From positions 101,985-165,984 of the forward strand of contig NZ_JABURL010000031.1 in assembly GCF_014762705.1 (NCBI RefSeq): a stretch of 64,000 nt of DNA. Reading direction: 5' to 3'. Each line of letters opens with the position of its first letter. The first letter of the stretch is position 1. The notes under the pieces were generated by a model. That model was not told where the DNA came from. It saw only the letters and a list, made by a program, of their open reading frames with translations, and ran no database searches. This DNA is from Cyclobacterium sp. GTDB lineage: Bacteria > Bacteroidota > Bacteroidia > Cytophagales > Cyclobacteriaceae. Shown piece by piece: positions 26,848 to 36,081 of the stretch. The position numbers and the translations under genes are program-made.

Positions 26848-28743
26848 TTATAAAACTTCTTCTTTTAACTTTTTCTCCGGCTTTTTAGGGGCATCTTGTG
26901 GTGCTTGCTTTCTTTCAAAGGTTTTTCTGATTTTATCCCAAATTCCCTGATAAAAATCAGGCTCAAAAAGCCGGGCATCCTTCCGGGCTTGCCTAAGGAA
27001 AAACAAACCAAATGGAATCAATGCCAAATTGGAGAAAAAAGTACCAAAAAAGGTGTCTGACATGCCTTCTTTTGCCCACTTCTCACCTGTGATGGTCAAC
27101 ATGTAATACATGATAAAAAATATGATGGACAATAAAACCGGCATCCCCAATCCTCCCTTTTTTATAATCGCACCCAATGGAGCCCCAATCATAAACATGA
27201 CAAAACATGCCAGGGACTGGGTGTATTTCTGGTACCAGGCTACTTTAAAGACCCGGTAATTGCGTTGTATTTCGTCTATTCGCGACTTGTTGGTGGTGAA
27301 ATTATTCTTGATATTTCTGGCGGCAGTCAGTCCCACCGTGGCCTGAGAAGTCCTGTACCTGGGTGTATCCCTGATAGAGTCAAGCATCTGCTGCTGCTCG
27401 GCAGAAAGGGTGACCGGCTCTGGCTCATCTTTTTTTATGGCAGCGTTTCTATTTATCCTGGCCATATCTGGTCGGGTAGTACGTTCATTGATACTGTCCT
27501 GTTTTTCTATTTCAGCCAGATCAATCCGTTCTTCCTCCACAGTGCTCAGGTTCCTGCCAAGCGTATCCCTGATGGATTCCACTGAAGCCCTGTTTTCAGG
27601 CAGGGACACACTATCGGCTTTAGCCAGTAACGCAGTATCCTTTTCCAGGGGTAATGCATCATTTTGACCCGCACTGTCCATCCCAACCGTACGGTTTGTT
27701 GTATCTCTGCTTGCCGCCACATTTTCACTTACCGGGATACCGTTTTCAGGGTTTTCGAATTCGTCTTTGTACTTCAAATTCTTTAGCGAATCCGATTCAT
27801 TTTTTTTATCCACAATTTCTTTTGGAGGAGTCAATTTTCTGGTTCTTCCAAAATAATTGTAAGAAGCTTCGGTATTGGCATAATTAAAAAAATACCAGTG
27901 GTTTAGCTCCCGGTCCATGGAATCCAGGTCTACCCTGATCTCACTTATATTTTTGATGGATTTACTGTTGGACCAGAGGTTTTCGGGTGTCCTTTTTAAA
28001 TCAAAGGCATCCAGACTGAACACCATTTCATTTTTATCAAATCTGGTCCTGCTAAAAGTCCCCGGCTTATCCCTGACTCCTCTTTGTCCTGTTTGCTCCT
28101 GGTAGCTATTTCCATTGAAAAGGGTAAGCATCATGTACCTGTCATTGAAAAAAGGCTCCATTCTGCCTGAATCTGCGGTGATCACATGGAGGTTTCCCTG
28201 TCCCTGGGTATGGTCATAGATGAGCACTTCTTCCAGCCTTACCTCATCGAGTTTCTTGTTTACCTTGATGCTGTAATTCGGAATACCATTGTAAAATACC
28301 CCCTCCTTGATATCAAGGGCAGGTGATTTCATACGTATATCATAGAGCAAACTAAAAGTCTTTAAGTTTACTCTTGGGACCAAATAGTTATTGGACAAAT
28401 AGGCAAAAACCGATAAAAAAACAACGAAAATACCTATAGGCAGCATGGCCCTGAGCAGGGAAATGCCACTGCTTTTTATGGCTGTCAATTCAAAATGCTC
28501 CCCCAGATTACCGAAGGTCATCAAGGAAGAAAGCAATACGGCCAGGGGAAGTGCCATGGGAGAAATACTGATCACAAAATATCCGATCAGCTCCATGTAA
28601 ACCATAAACGGAAGGTCTTTGCCAAATATTTCATCAAAATATTTGAGCATATTTACCGTCAGGAGAATGAAATCCACTACGATGAAGGTAAGTAAAAAGG
28701 GCCCCAGAAAAGAACCCAGTATTAATTTATCTAATTTTTTCAT
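26848..28743 (-). CDS. LptF/LptG-family permease with a large periplasmic insert
   Basis: A 631-residue inner-membrane protein of the YjgP/YjgQ family, the transmembrane half of the ABC exporter that extracts lipopolysaccharide and passes it to LptC. The N-terminal membrane segments and conserved start (MKKLDKLILGSFLGPFLLTF), three following hydrophobic segments (to about residue 120), the jellyroll region and three C-terminal membrane segments (about residues 510-600) are visible. Residues about 300-480 are a charged, Ser/Asp/Glu-rich, apparently disordered insertion not present in the roughly 360-residue E. coli proteins. Which of LptF or LptG it corresponds to cannot be told. Confidence 0.85.
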   Translation of the reverse strand: MKKLDKLILGSFLGPFLLTFIVVDFILLTVNMLKYFDEIFGKDLPFMVYMELIGYFVISISPMALPLAVLLSSLMTFGNLGEHFELTAIKSSGISLLRAMLPIGIFVVFLSVFAYLSNNYLVPRVNLKTFSLLYDIRMKSPALDIKEGVFYNGIPNYSIKVNKKLDEVRLEEVLIYDHTQGQGNLHVITADSGRMEPFFNDRYMMLTLFNGNSYQEQTGQRGVRDKPGTFSRTRFDKNEMVFSLDAFDLKRTPENLWSNSKSIKNISEIRVDLDSMDRELNHWYFFNYANTEASYNYFGRTRKLTPPKEIVDKKNESDSLKNLKYKDEFENPENGIPVSENVAASRDTTNRTVGMDSAGQNDALPLEKDTALLAKADSVSLPENRASVESIRDTLGRNLSTVEEERIDLAEIEKQDSINERTTRPDMARINRNAAIKKDEPEPVTLSAEQQQMLDSIRDTPRYRTSQATVGLTAARNIKNNFTTNKSRIDEIQRNYRVFKVAWYQKYTQSLACFVMFMIGAPLGAIIKKGGLGMPVLLSIIFFIMYYMLTITGEKWAKEGMSDTFFGTFFSNLALIPFGLFFLRQARKDARLFEPDFYQGIWDKIRKTFERKQAPQDAPKKPEKKLKEEVL

Positions 28744-28820
28744 GAAACGCCTTTATCCCCTCAATTAAAAGACGAAACAAAATTGAACATATTATGTTGA
28801 AAATGGTAATTCTGATTCGT

Positions 28821-29222
28821 TTATCCTCCGATTATTTCTTTTAAGCTACCTATTAAACCCTCCCAAATGGAGGCCTGCTCCTGCTCATCATAAGCATCGC
28901 CATATTCGATGACACGCAGATAAAAGGTTTGTGTCAATTCGTTTTCCTCCAGTTTAAATTCAATAAATGGTTTGTCCGATTCTTCCTCCTCTTCTTCATA
29001 AGGGTCGGAAAATTCAAATTTCACATGGTGATTGGTGCGCATGATAACCGGACGGGCAAAGTGGTTTTCTCCATCATAGATGAAGTTATAAATTTTGTCT
29101 TCATTAATGACCACATCATCTGCAAACCACTGTGACAAACCACTGGCCGTACTTAGATACGGATAAATAATCTTTTTGGAGGTATTTATCTGGTAATCCG
29201 CAACAAATTTAATTTTCTCCAT
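28821..29222 (-). CDS. START-like domain protein
   Basis: A 133-residue single-domain protein of the START/SRPBCC-like superfamily in the form common in Bacteroidota: MEKIKFVADYQINTSKKIIYPYLSTASGLSQWFADDV, then an acidic loop (YEEEEEESDKPF), and a C-terminal helix (WEGLIGSLKEIIGG). A hydrophobic ligand pocket is expected; the ligand is unknown. ATG 29222 is preferred over a start 20 codons upstream, because the conserved domain begins here and the upstream codons are unlike it. Confidence 0.8.
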   Translation of the reverse strand: MEKIKFVADYQINTSKKIIYPYLSTASGLSQWFADDVVINEDKIYNFIYDGENHFARPVIMRTNHHVKFEFSDPYEEEEEESDKPFIEFKLEENELTQTFYLRVIEYGDAYDEQEQASIWEGLIGSLKEIIGG

Positions 29223-29313
29223 GGCCTTAGTATTTCTGGTTATAAAAAGTTTTTTTTTGGTTCTCCAATATTTGCAATTCAAGGATTATCCTCACATATT
29301 TGCATTCCCATTT

Positions 29314-29387
29314 GGCGAGGTAGCTCAGATGGTTAGAGCGCAGGATTCATAACCCTGAGGTCAGGGGTTCAATTCCCCTCCTCGCTA
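29314..29387 (+). tRNA. tRNA-Met (anticodon CAU)
   Basis: A 74-base cloverleaf: acceptor GGCGAGG/CCTCGCT, D arm AGCTCAGATGGTTAGAGC, anticodon loop with CAT, and T arm GGGGTTCAATTCCCC. No initiator C1-A72 mismatch, so elongator type. A tRNA-Ile2 with modified CAU cannot be excluded. CCA is not encoded. Confidence 0.92.
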
Positions 29388-29398
29388 CACTTAATTTC

Positions 29399-29426
29399 AG
29401 GTCTCCTACAGGAGACCTTTTTTTTT
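29399..29426 (+). terminator. Terminator of tRNA-Met
   Basis: AGGTCTCC-TACA-GGAGACCT forms a perfect 8-bp stem followed by nine T, 11 bases after the tRNA. Confidence 0.92.
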
Positions 29427-29807
29427 GACCAAAGCTGGCATTGTTTACAATTGCTCAACGTCAAAGCATCATACGTCAAAGTCCTATTTGCTTGTCAACT
29501 TTCTGTCCAGCGAATAAGTATGTCAAGCTTAAACCGCATTTCTTTAAGACAATCTCATTGAACCCTAAATATGCATTAGGAATTCAATTGCAGACTGACC
29601 CCGAGTTCGGGACAAAATCAGGCACTTCGTTGCCGTTTTCAACTTCACCATGGCCTTGCTGTGACCCCATCTCCAAACTGCCTGATTTTCTTTTAATTTC
29701 AGCCTTCATCAGGAACCCAAATAGATCATCGTGACTAAAGAGACTAAAGGAAAAGTAATATAAGGAAAATTTCAAAAAAGTAAAGCCTAATCACAAAATG
29801 GGGAAAT
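29427..29807. other. 381-bp gap without a gene; widely spaced inverted repeat
   Basis: No convincing ORF. A perfect 11-bp inverted repeat (AAAATCAGGCA at 29614-29624, TGCCTGATTTT at 29679-29689) frames 54 bases. It may be a remnant of a small repeat element. Confidence 0.5.
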
Positions 29808-29836
29808 AAAAAAACCCTCCGAAGAGGGCTTTTTTA
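29808..29836 (-). terminator. Terminator of the thrS-infC-rpmI-rplT operon
   Basis: AAAAAACCCTC-CGAA-GAGGGCTTTTTT, 20 bases after the rplT stop. On the minus strand the GC stem is followed by a T run. Confidence 0.88.
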
Positions 29837-29855
29837 TTGGTAAAAACGGTAATCC

Positions 29856-30200
29856 TTATTTTACTTTTTCAACTATGGCTTTGAATGCATCAGGATGGTT
29901 CATGGCCAGATCTGCCAACACTTTCCTGTTCAAATCAATACTGGATTTCTTTAACATCCCCATAAACTGGGAATAACTGATGCCATATTGCCTGACACCT
30001 GCATTGATCCGCTGTATCCATAAAGCCCTGAATTCTCTTTTCTTGACCTTTCTGTCCCTGTAGGCATACTGAAGGCCTTTCTCATATTTGTTCTTGGCTA
30101 CTGTCCATACATTCTTACCCCTTCCGAAGTATCCTTTTGTAGCTTTTAATACTTTCTTCCTTCTGGCTCTTGAAGCCACGGCATTTACTGATCTTGGCAT
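29856..30200 (-). CDS. rplT: 50S ribosomal protein L20
   Basis: A 114-residue 23S rRNA-binding protein needed early in large-subunit assembly. It has the typical start [20 protein letters not shown] and the segments [33 protein letters not shown] and [11 protein letters not shown]. It is the last gene of the operon. L20 represses its own operon in E. coli. Confidence 0.97.
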   Translation of the reverse strand: MPRSVNAVASRARRKKVLKATKGYFGRGKNVWTVAKNKYEKGLQYAYRDRKVKKREFRALWIQRINAGVRQYGISYSQFMGMLKKSSIDLNRKVLADLAMNHPDAFKAIVEKVK

Positions 30201-30294
30201 TTTTTTTTAGTTTTTGACTTTTGGTGCTTTGTTCTTTAAAGACTTATCAAACCAAAAATCTGGTGAATTTTTAACCTTTTTAATTTGATTTTGA

Positions 30295-30489
30295 TCAAAT
30301 TCTGAGCATTGCTCTTACTCTTCCCTCATCTGTCTCATGAACTTCTCCCATTTTGGTAAGATTTCTCTTCCTCTTGGTAGATTTTTTGGTCAGGATGTGA
30401 CTTTTAAAAGCATGCTTTCTTCTGATTTTTCCAGTGGCAGAAAGTTTAAACCTTTTCTTGGCACTTGATTTTGTTTTTACTTTTGGCAT
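30295..30489 (-). CDS. rpmI: 50S ribosomal protein L35
   Basis: A 64-residue basic protein, [20 protein letters not shown], then [22 protein letters not shown]. It follows infC by 21 bases. An 8-bp perfect inverted repeat (AATTTGAT/ATCAAATT, 30282-30301) overlaps its stop region in the 94-bp gap before rplT. Confidence 0.97.
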   Translation of the reverse strand: MPKVKTKSSAKKRFKLSATGKIRRKHAFKSHILTKKSTKRKRNLTKMGEVHETDEGRVRAMLRI

Positions 30490-30510
30490 TACCGTATATG
30501 ATTAGTTAAA

Positions 30511-31062
30511 TTATTTCTTTCCTGCTTTCGGTGACACAAAGATATTCATTCTTTTGCCCTCCATTTTGGGAAGTTGCTCTACCTGCCCATAATCCTCAAG
30601 GGCCTGGGCAAATCTCAACAGCAACATTTCTCCCCGTTCTTTAAACACGATGGTACGTCCTACAAAATGAACATATGCCTTTACTTTTGCCCCGTCTTTG
30701 AGAAAACCTATGGCATGGTTTAATTTGAAATTAAAATCATGGTCATCGGTATTGGGACCAAAACGTATTTCTTTGACTACCGTTTTGGCTGCATTTGATT
30801 TGATTTCTTTTTGCTTTTTCTTCTGTTCGTACTTGAACTTGGCATAATCAATCACCTTACAGACAGGTGGTGCAGCAGAAGGAGAAATTTCCACGAGATC
30901 AAGTCCGTTTTCTTCGGCAAGAGCAATGGCTTTATCTGTCGCCATGACGGCATTGCCCCCCTCTACAAAATCCCCCACAACCCTGACCTCTCTGGCCCGG
31001 ATTTTTGAATTTACCTTATATGGTTCCTCTTGTCTCGGAGTATACGTTCTTTTTCCTCTCAA
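30511..31062 (-). CDS. infC: Translation initiation factor IF-3
   Basis: A 183-residue IF-3 that binds the 30S subunit and proofreads start codons. The N-domain has [18 protein letters not shown] and [25 protein letters not shown]; the C-domain has [26 protein letters not shown]. There is no ATG: the frame offers TTG at 31060-31062 preceded by ATT at 31063-31065. Aligned with E. coli IF-3 (AUU start, MKGGKR), the ATT gives M-L-R-G-K-R, so AUU at 31065 is the likelier true start. Both options are rare starts that allow IF-3 autoregulation. No Shine-Dalgarno is seen. Confidence 0.93.
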   Translation of the reverse strand: MRGKRTYTPRQEEPYKVNSKIRAREVRVVGDFVEGGNAVMATDKAIALAEENGLDLVEISPSAAPPVCKVIDYAKFKYEQKKKQKEIKSNAAKTVVKEIRFGPNTDDHDFNFKLNHAIGFLKDGAKVKAYVHFVGRTIVFKERGEMLLLRFAQALEDYGQVEQLPKMEGKRMNIFVSPKAGKK

Positions 31063-31147
31063 AATAGTTATGGTTGTTGTTTAAAGTTTCAATCTGCAAA
31101 TATCTAATAATTTTTTAAATATTAAAAACCAACAAATTATTATACTG

Positions 31148-33103
31148 TTATTTATTCAATGATTCCCTGATGATTCCCTGAAAGTAAGCCACAAAATCCT
31201 CCAGCTTGAAGCTTCCCATGTCCCCTTCACCGTGTTTTCGTAAGGAAAGCTCATTCTCTTCCTGCTCCTTTTCACCTACGATAACCATGAATGGAATCTT
31301 TTTCACTTCTGCATCTCTGATTTTCCGGCCAATTTTCTCATCCCTGTTGTCAATTTCCCCGGAAATACCATTATCTCCAAGCAAAGATTTGACCTTGGCC
31401 GCATAGGTAGCAAATTTTTCGGAAATCGGCAAAATTACCAACTGCTCTGGTGCAAGCCAAAGTGGAAAATTCCCCGCGCAATGCTCTATCAGCACTGCCA
31501 CAAAACGCTCCAGGGAGCCAAAAGGTGCCCGGTGTATCATCACCGGCCTGTGTTTCTGGTTGTCAGACCCGGTATATTCCAGCTCAAAGCGCTGGGGCAA
31601 TTGGTAATCTACCTGAATAGTACCCAGCTGCCAGCTTCTTCCCAGAGCATCCTTGACCATAAAATCAAGCTTTGGCCCGTAAAAAGCCGCCTCTCCCAAT
31701 TCAGTTACCGTCTGCAGCCCCTTTTCGGAAGCGGCTTCAATAATGGCAGCTTCTGCTTTGTTCCAGGCCTCCCCTTCTCCAATGTACTTCTCCATGTTTT
31801 CAGGATCCCGCAGTGAAATCTGCGCTGTGTAATCATTAAAGCCCAGGGCTTTGAAAACATACAAAACCAAATCGATGACTTTGATAAATTCCTCTTTTAC
31901 CTGATCCTGCCGGCAAAAGATGTGTGCATCATCCTGGGTAAAGCCCCTCACTCTGGTCAAGCCATGCAGTTCACCGCTTTGTTCGTACCGGTACACGGTG
32001 CCAAATTCGGCATATCTTACCGGCAGGTCTTTGTAGGACCTGGGCTTGCTTTTATAAATCTCACAATGATGGGGGCAATTCATGGGTTTCAGCAAAAACT
32101 CCTCCCCTTCATGGGGTGTAGTGATGGGCTGAAAGGAATCCTTGCCATATTTTTCATAATGGCCCGAAGTCTCATACAGGGCTTTGTGACCTATGTGTGG
32201 GGTAATCACCTGCTGATAACCGGAATGATCCTGCTCCTTTTTCAGGAAATTGACCAGTCGCTCACGAAGCAGGGTGCCTTTGGGAAGCCATAAAGGCAAG
32301 CCCATACCTACCTTTTCAGAAAAGGTAAACAAGTCCAACTCCTTGCCCAACTTACGGTGATCCCGTTTTTTGGCCTCTTCCAGCATCTCCAGGTATTCCT
32401 TCAATTCTTTGGCTTTGGGAAAGGTAATGCCGTAAATACGGGTAAGCATTTTATTTTTTTCATCCCCACGCCAGTATGCCCCTGCGATATTGAGCAATTT
32501 TACGGCTTTCACAAATCCCGTATGCGGGATGTGTGGGCCACGGCAAAGATCGGTAAATTCACCCTGCTTGTAAAAGGTAATGGAGCCATCTTCCAGCCTG
32601 TCCAAAAGGTCAAGCTTGTATTCGTCACCTTTGTTTTGGTAATAGCTGACCGCCTCATCCTTCGAAATTTCCCTGCGGATGTATTCGTTTTTTTGCCGGG
32701 CCAATTCCACCATTTTGGCTTCAATTTTTTCCAACTCTGCCCCTTCAAGGGTCTTGTCCCCAAAATCCACATCGTAGTAAAAACCCTGAGCTATCGGAGG
32801 ACCGATACCAAATTTAATTCCAGGGTAAAGGGCTTCCAGTGCCTCAGCCAAAAGGTGGGCTGAAGAATGCCAAAAGGTGGATTTTCCTTCCTTATCGTTC
32901 CAGGTGAGCAGGGAAATGCTCACATCTTCATGGATGGGGCGGGTAGCGTCCCAAACTTGCCCATTGACCTTTGCGGCCAGTACGTTTCTGGCCAGCCCTT
33001 CGCTGATGCTCATGGCGATATCCAGACCGGTAACTCCCTTTTCAAATACCCTGACAGATTGGTCGGGAAAGGTTACATTGATTTCATTTTCAGATTTTGA
33101 CAT
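31148..33103 (-). CDS. thrS: Threonyl-tRNA synthetase
   Basis: A 651-residue class II synthetase. In order: a TGS domain ([23 protein letters not shown]), the SAD editing domain with [11 protein letters not shown] and [10 protein letters not shown], the catalytic core with motif 1, motif 2 ([25 protein letters not shown]) and motif 3 ([11 protein letters not shown]), and the anticodon-binding C-domain. The full editing site suggests normal Ser-tRNA proofreading. It heads the operon thrS-infC-rpmI-rplT; a tRNA-like hairpin lies 22 bases upstream of its ATG. Confidence 0.97.
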   Translation of the reverse strand: MSKSENEINVTFPDQSVRVFEKGVTGLDIAMSISEGLARNVLAAKVNGQVWDATRPIHEDVSISLLTWNDKEGKSTFWHSSAHLLAEALEALYPGIKFGIGPPIAQGFYYDVDFGDKTLEGAELEKIEAKMVELARQKNEYIRREISKDEAVSYYQNKGDEYKLDLLDRLEDGSITFYKQGEFTDLCRGPHIPHTGFVKAVKLLNIAGAYWRGDEKNKMLTRIYGITFPKAKELKEYLEMLEEAKKRDHRKLGKELDLFTFSEKVGMGLPLWLPKGTLLRERLVNFLKKEQDHSGYQQVITPHIGHKALYETSGHYEKYGKDSFQPITTPHEGEEFLLKPMNCPHHCEIYKSKPRSYKDLPVRYAEFGTVYRYEQSGELHGLTRVRGFTQDDAHIFCRQDQVKEEFIKVIDLVLYVFKALGFNDYTAQISLRDPENMEKYIGEGEAWNKAEAAIIEAASEKGLQTVTELGEAAFYGPKLDFMVKDALGRSWQLGTIQVDYQLPQRFELEYTGSDNQKHRPVMIHRAPFGSLERFVAVLIEHCAGNFPLWLAPEQLVILPISEKFATYAAKVKSLLGDNGISGEIDNRDEKIGRKIRDAEVKKIPFMVIVGEKEQEENELSLRKHGEGDMGSFKLEDFVAYFQGIIRESLNK

Positions 33104-33125
33104 GCTTTCGCTTTCTGTTTAACCT

Positions 33126-33145
33126 ACACCTTTACAAACAGGTGT
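33126..33145 (-). promoter_or_regulatory. thrS leader hairpin resembling the tRNA-Thr anticodon arm
   Basis: On the minus strand, ACACCT and AGGTGT form a 6-bp stem with loop GTTTGTAA, 22 bases before the thrS ATG. TTGTAA is identical to the last six bases of the anticodon loop (CTTGTAA) of this genome's tRNA-Thr(UGU), including the TGT anticodon. In E. coli, ThrRS represses its own translation by binding a leader arm that mimics the tRNA-Thr anticodon. The T run needed for a minus-strand terminator is absent. Confidence 0.5.
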
Positions 33146-33254
33146 TTTTAACGGACTGCAAATATGCACATTCACAAGGGTAAATAAAAGATTAAAGCGG
33201 GCTTATCTTGTGGAAGAAAAAAATGAACTGTTCCGTACTTTTACCTTCCACCTA

Positions 33255-35864
33255 TTAAAACAAGCCCAACTGTTCCTTATCCTCATCATCCTCATCATCC
33301 TCCTTTTTCTTCAGGTCAAAATTAACTGTGGAGCCTACCGATAGGTTTTCATCGGCTTTTCCCTGCTTCTTTTTTTCTGATTCCACCAACTGTACGGCTT
33401 TTACCGTATGGTTGCTCAGCCGATTACCAACTGACCTCCAACCCTTTACATCAATGAGCATGTCCATATCGTAAACATTCTCCTCAACCTCTTTTCCTTT
33501 TTGCAATTTCACTTTTACCTGAGGCTGCTTCTCAGTGGTGACCACTATGAGCCGGGAATTTCTGTGATCAGAAATAAAATTGAACTTCTTGTTCAAGGTT
33601 GAGGTCTCTATCTGAAATCTTTTGATAAAGTGCTGCTTGCTAGCCCCATCAAAATAGATGGCAGAAACAACCCTTTCCGGATCGAACTTCTGGATCAAAA
33701 GCAGGTTTTCCTGATCATAGCGGTTGGTCAATTCAAAAGTGGTCAATTCATAATTACCGTCTTTGAAAAAAGCAATGATCTTGTCATCACCCAGAAAATT
33801 GCCCACCAGTTCTCCCCGCTCATCGGTATTCAACCTGCCTACTGCAGGGTCAAAGTAAATGTTCAATCCCCCCAAAGTGGAAACTCCTTCCATTTTGAGC
33901 TGAATTTTCCGAACAGGATGTTTGGTCAAAATATTTCCCTGTGCTCCTCTTCCCTTGATTTCTATGTCTTTGAAATCAAAATCGAAAACCTTGATCCTGG
34001 CTTTGCTGCCTGCTGTCAGGTAAACCGTTATGATTTCGGCTTCTCCATTGGCATTGGCCGTAAAATACAAAATTTTAGACCCTTTGGTCCCTTTGGTAAG
34101 CGGATATTCCCGGTCTCTGGTTACGCTCAACACCTGAAACCTTTTGATCATCGCCCTACCGGTGGCACCATCCACATACACCAGGTTGTATACCATGCGC
34201 TCGTCTCCTTTTCTGTACACTGCCACATGAATGATATCTTTGCCTACAAATACCTTATCCTGAATCCGGGACACCTGACAAACACCATCCTTGCGGAAGA
34301 CAATGATATCATCCAGGTCCGAGCAATCGCAGACAAACTCATCCTTTTTAAGACCATATCCGATAAAACCATCTGCCCGGTTCACGTACAATTTCGCGTT
34401 GTTTGCCGCCACCACATTGGCTGCAATGGTATCAAAAGTGCGTATTTCGGTTTTCCTCTCCTTGCCTTTGCCATATTTGCCCAGCAGGTTTTTATAGTAT
34501 TGTATGGCATAATCGGTGAGGTTTTCCAGGTGATGGTTTACTTCTTCCAGCTCTTCCTGGAGCCTCCGCATCAGTTCGTCTGCCTTAAAAGTGTCAAATC
34601 TGGAAATACGCTTGATTTTGATTTCAGTGAGCCGGATGATGTCGTCCCGGGTAATTTCTCTGTAAAATTCGGGTTTAAAGGGTTCCAGTCCTTTATCGAT
34701 GGTTTCGATAACTGCTTCCCAGGTTTCGCATTCTTCGATGTCCCGGTAGATCCTGTTTTCTATAAAAATCTTTTCGAGAGAAGAAAAAAGCAACTTCTCC
34801 ATCAATTCCCCTTTACGGATTTCCAGCTCCCTGTTCAGCAGGGTTTTGGTCTGATGGGTATTGTATTCCAAAATTTCATTTACCGTCAGGAAAACGGGTT
34901 TTTCCTCGATGATCACGCAAGCGTTGGGCGAAATGCTCACCTCGCAATCGGTGAACGCGTACAGCGCATCAATGGTCATGTTGGGAGATTGCCCAGGAGC
35001 CAACTGCACCTGGATTTCCACATCCTTGGCAGTATTGTCCACTACTTTTTTGATCTTGATCTTGCCTTTATCATTGGCTTTGATAATAGATTCGATCAGG
35101 GAATTGGTGGTGGTACCGTAGGGAATATCTTTGATCAGCAGGGTCTTGCTGTCCTCTTCTTCAATTTTGGCACGGACCTTTACCCTTCCTCCACGCAGAC
35201 CTTCATTGTATTCGGAAAAATCCGCCAGCCCACCAGTGTTGAAATCAGGAAGCAGGTTGGTCTTTTTGCCTTTGAGAATTTGTATGGACCCCTCGATCAG
35301 TTCACAGAAATTGTGGGGAAGGATTTTGGTGCTTAAGCCCACGGCTATACCTTCCACCCCCTGTGCCAGCAGCAAGGGGAATTTTACCGGCAGAGTTACG
35401 GGTTCTTTTTTTCTTCCATCGTAGGACAACTGCCATTCCGTAGTTTGCGGATTAAAAACCACCTCCAGGGCAAACTTGGATAGCCTGGCTTCAATGTACC
35501 GGGCCGCAGCAGCACCATCACCGGTGCGCACATCTCCCCAGTTACCCTGGGTTTCGATCAAAAGGTCTTTTTGCCCCAGGTTCACAATGGCATCGCCTAT
35601 AGAAGCATCTCCATGAGGATGGTATTGCATGGACTGCCCTATAATGTTGGCCACCTTGTTAAATCGCCCATCATCCATTTCCTTCATGGCATGCAGGATG
35701 CGGCGCTGCACGGGTTTGAGCCCGTCTTCTATGGCCGGAACCGCCCGCTCCAGGATCACATAGGAGGCATAATCCAAAAACCAGTCCTTGTACATCCCCG
35801 TGACAGGGATGGAATCGTGCAAACTTTCGTCCCCGTTTTCGGGGTTAATATCATTATCACTCAT
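33255..35864 (-). CDS. parC: DNA topoisomerase IV subunit A (gyrase A-like)
   Basis: An 869-residue breakage-reunion subunit of a type IIA topoisomerase. The N-terminal domain has DYASYVILERAVPAIEDGLKPVQRRIL and the catalytic Tyr in AAARYIEARLS. The central tower and coiled-coil regions follow. The C-terminal beta-pinwheel has GRGAQGN in place of the gyrase box QRRGGKG, which argues for topoisomerase IV. The C-terminus is acidic (EDDEDDEDKEQLGLF). The parE partner lies upstream on the same strand after a 217-bp gap with nothing notable. Confidence 0.92.
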   Translation of the reverse strand: MSDNDINPENGDESLHDSIPVTGMYKDWFLDYASYVILERAVPAIEDGLKPVQRRILHAMKEMDDGRFNKVANIIGQSMQYHPHGDASIGDAIVNLGQKDLLIETQGNWGDVRTGDGAAAARYIEARLSKFALEVVFNPQTTEWQLSYDGRKKEPVTLPVKFPLLLAQGVEGIAVGLSTKILPHNFCELIEGSIQILKGKKTNLLPDFNTGGLADFSEYNEGLRGGRVKVRAKIEEEDSKTLLIKDIPYGTTTNSLIESIIKANDKGKIKIKKVVDNTAKDVEIQVQLAPGQSPNMTIDALYAFTDCEVSISPNACVIIEEKPVFLTVNEILEYNTHQTKTLLNRELEIRKGELMEKLLFSSLEKIFIENRIYRDIEECETWEAVIETIDKGLEPFKPEFYREITRDDIIRLTEIKIKRISRFDTFKADELMRRLQEELEEVNHHLENLTDYAIQYYKNLLGKYGKGKERKTEIRTFDTIAANVVAANNAKLYVNRADGFIGYGLKKDEFVCDCSDLDDIIVFRKDGVCQVSRIQDKVFVGKDIIHVAVYRKGDERMVYNLVYVDGATGRAMIKRFQVLSVTRDREYPLTKGTKGSKILYFTANANGEAEIITVYLTAGSKARIKVFDFDFKDIEIKGRGAQGNILTKHPVRKIQLKMEGVSTLGGLNIYFDPAVGRLNTDERGELVGNFLGDDKIIAFFKDGNYELTTFELTNRYDQENLLLIQKFDPERVVSAIYFDGASKQHFIKRFQIETSTLNKKFNFISDHRNSRLIVVTTEKQPQVKVKLQKGKEVEENVYDMDMLIDVKGWRSVGNRLSNHTVKAVQLVESEKKKQGKADENLSVGSTVNFDLKKKEDDEDDEDKEQLGLF

Positions 35865-36081
35865 ATTTTATTCAAATAACTCCAAATAGCAATTCATTCA
35901 ACCGAAAAATATAACATCAAAGATATACCCAGGATTTCTATCTGCATGAATGGATTTCCAATGGTCTTTTTTCTCCAAATTAATAAAACATCCTTTCCAT
36001 TTCTTGGAAAATGAAATAAAGGAGATTATTTCACAAAAACTGAAATAAATTAAATCTGCCTCCTCAAGGGCCAACAAGTCT

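Noticed and set aside
29314..29387. Second island attachment at tRNA-Met
   Set aside because: No duplicated tRNA fragment or integrase is found near this gene, and its terminator is intact directly downstream.
33126..33145. The thrS leader hairpin as a parC terminator
   Set aside because: It is on the wrong side for parC (parC is transcribed away from it) and no T run follows on the minus strand. A T run exists on the plus strand, but no plus-strand gene ends there.
33630..35336. 568-codon open frame on the plus strand opposite parC
   Set aside because: It is an antisense shadow of a clearly real parC gene, with Cys/Phe/His-rich non-protein-like composition and no family features. Long antisense frames are common opposite genes with biased codon use.
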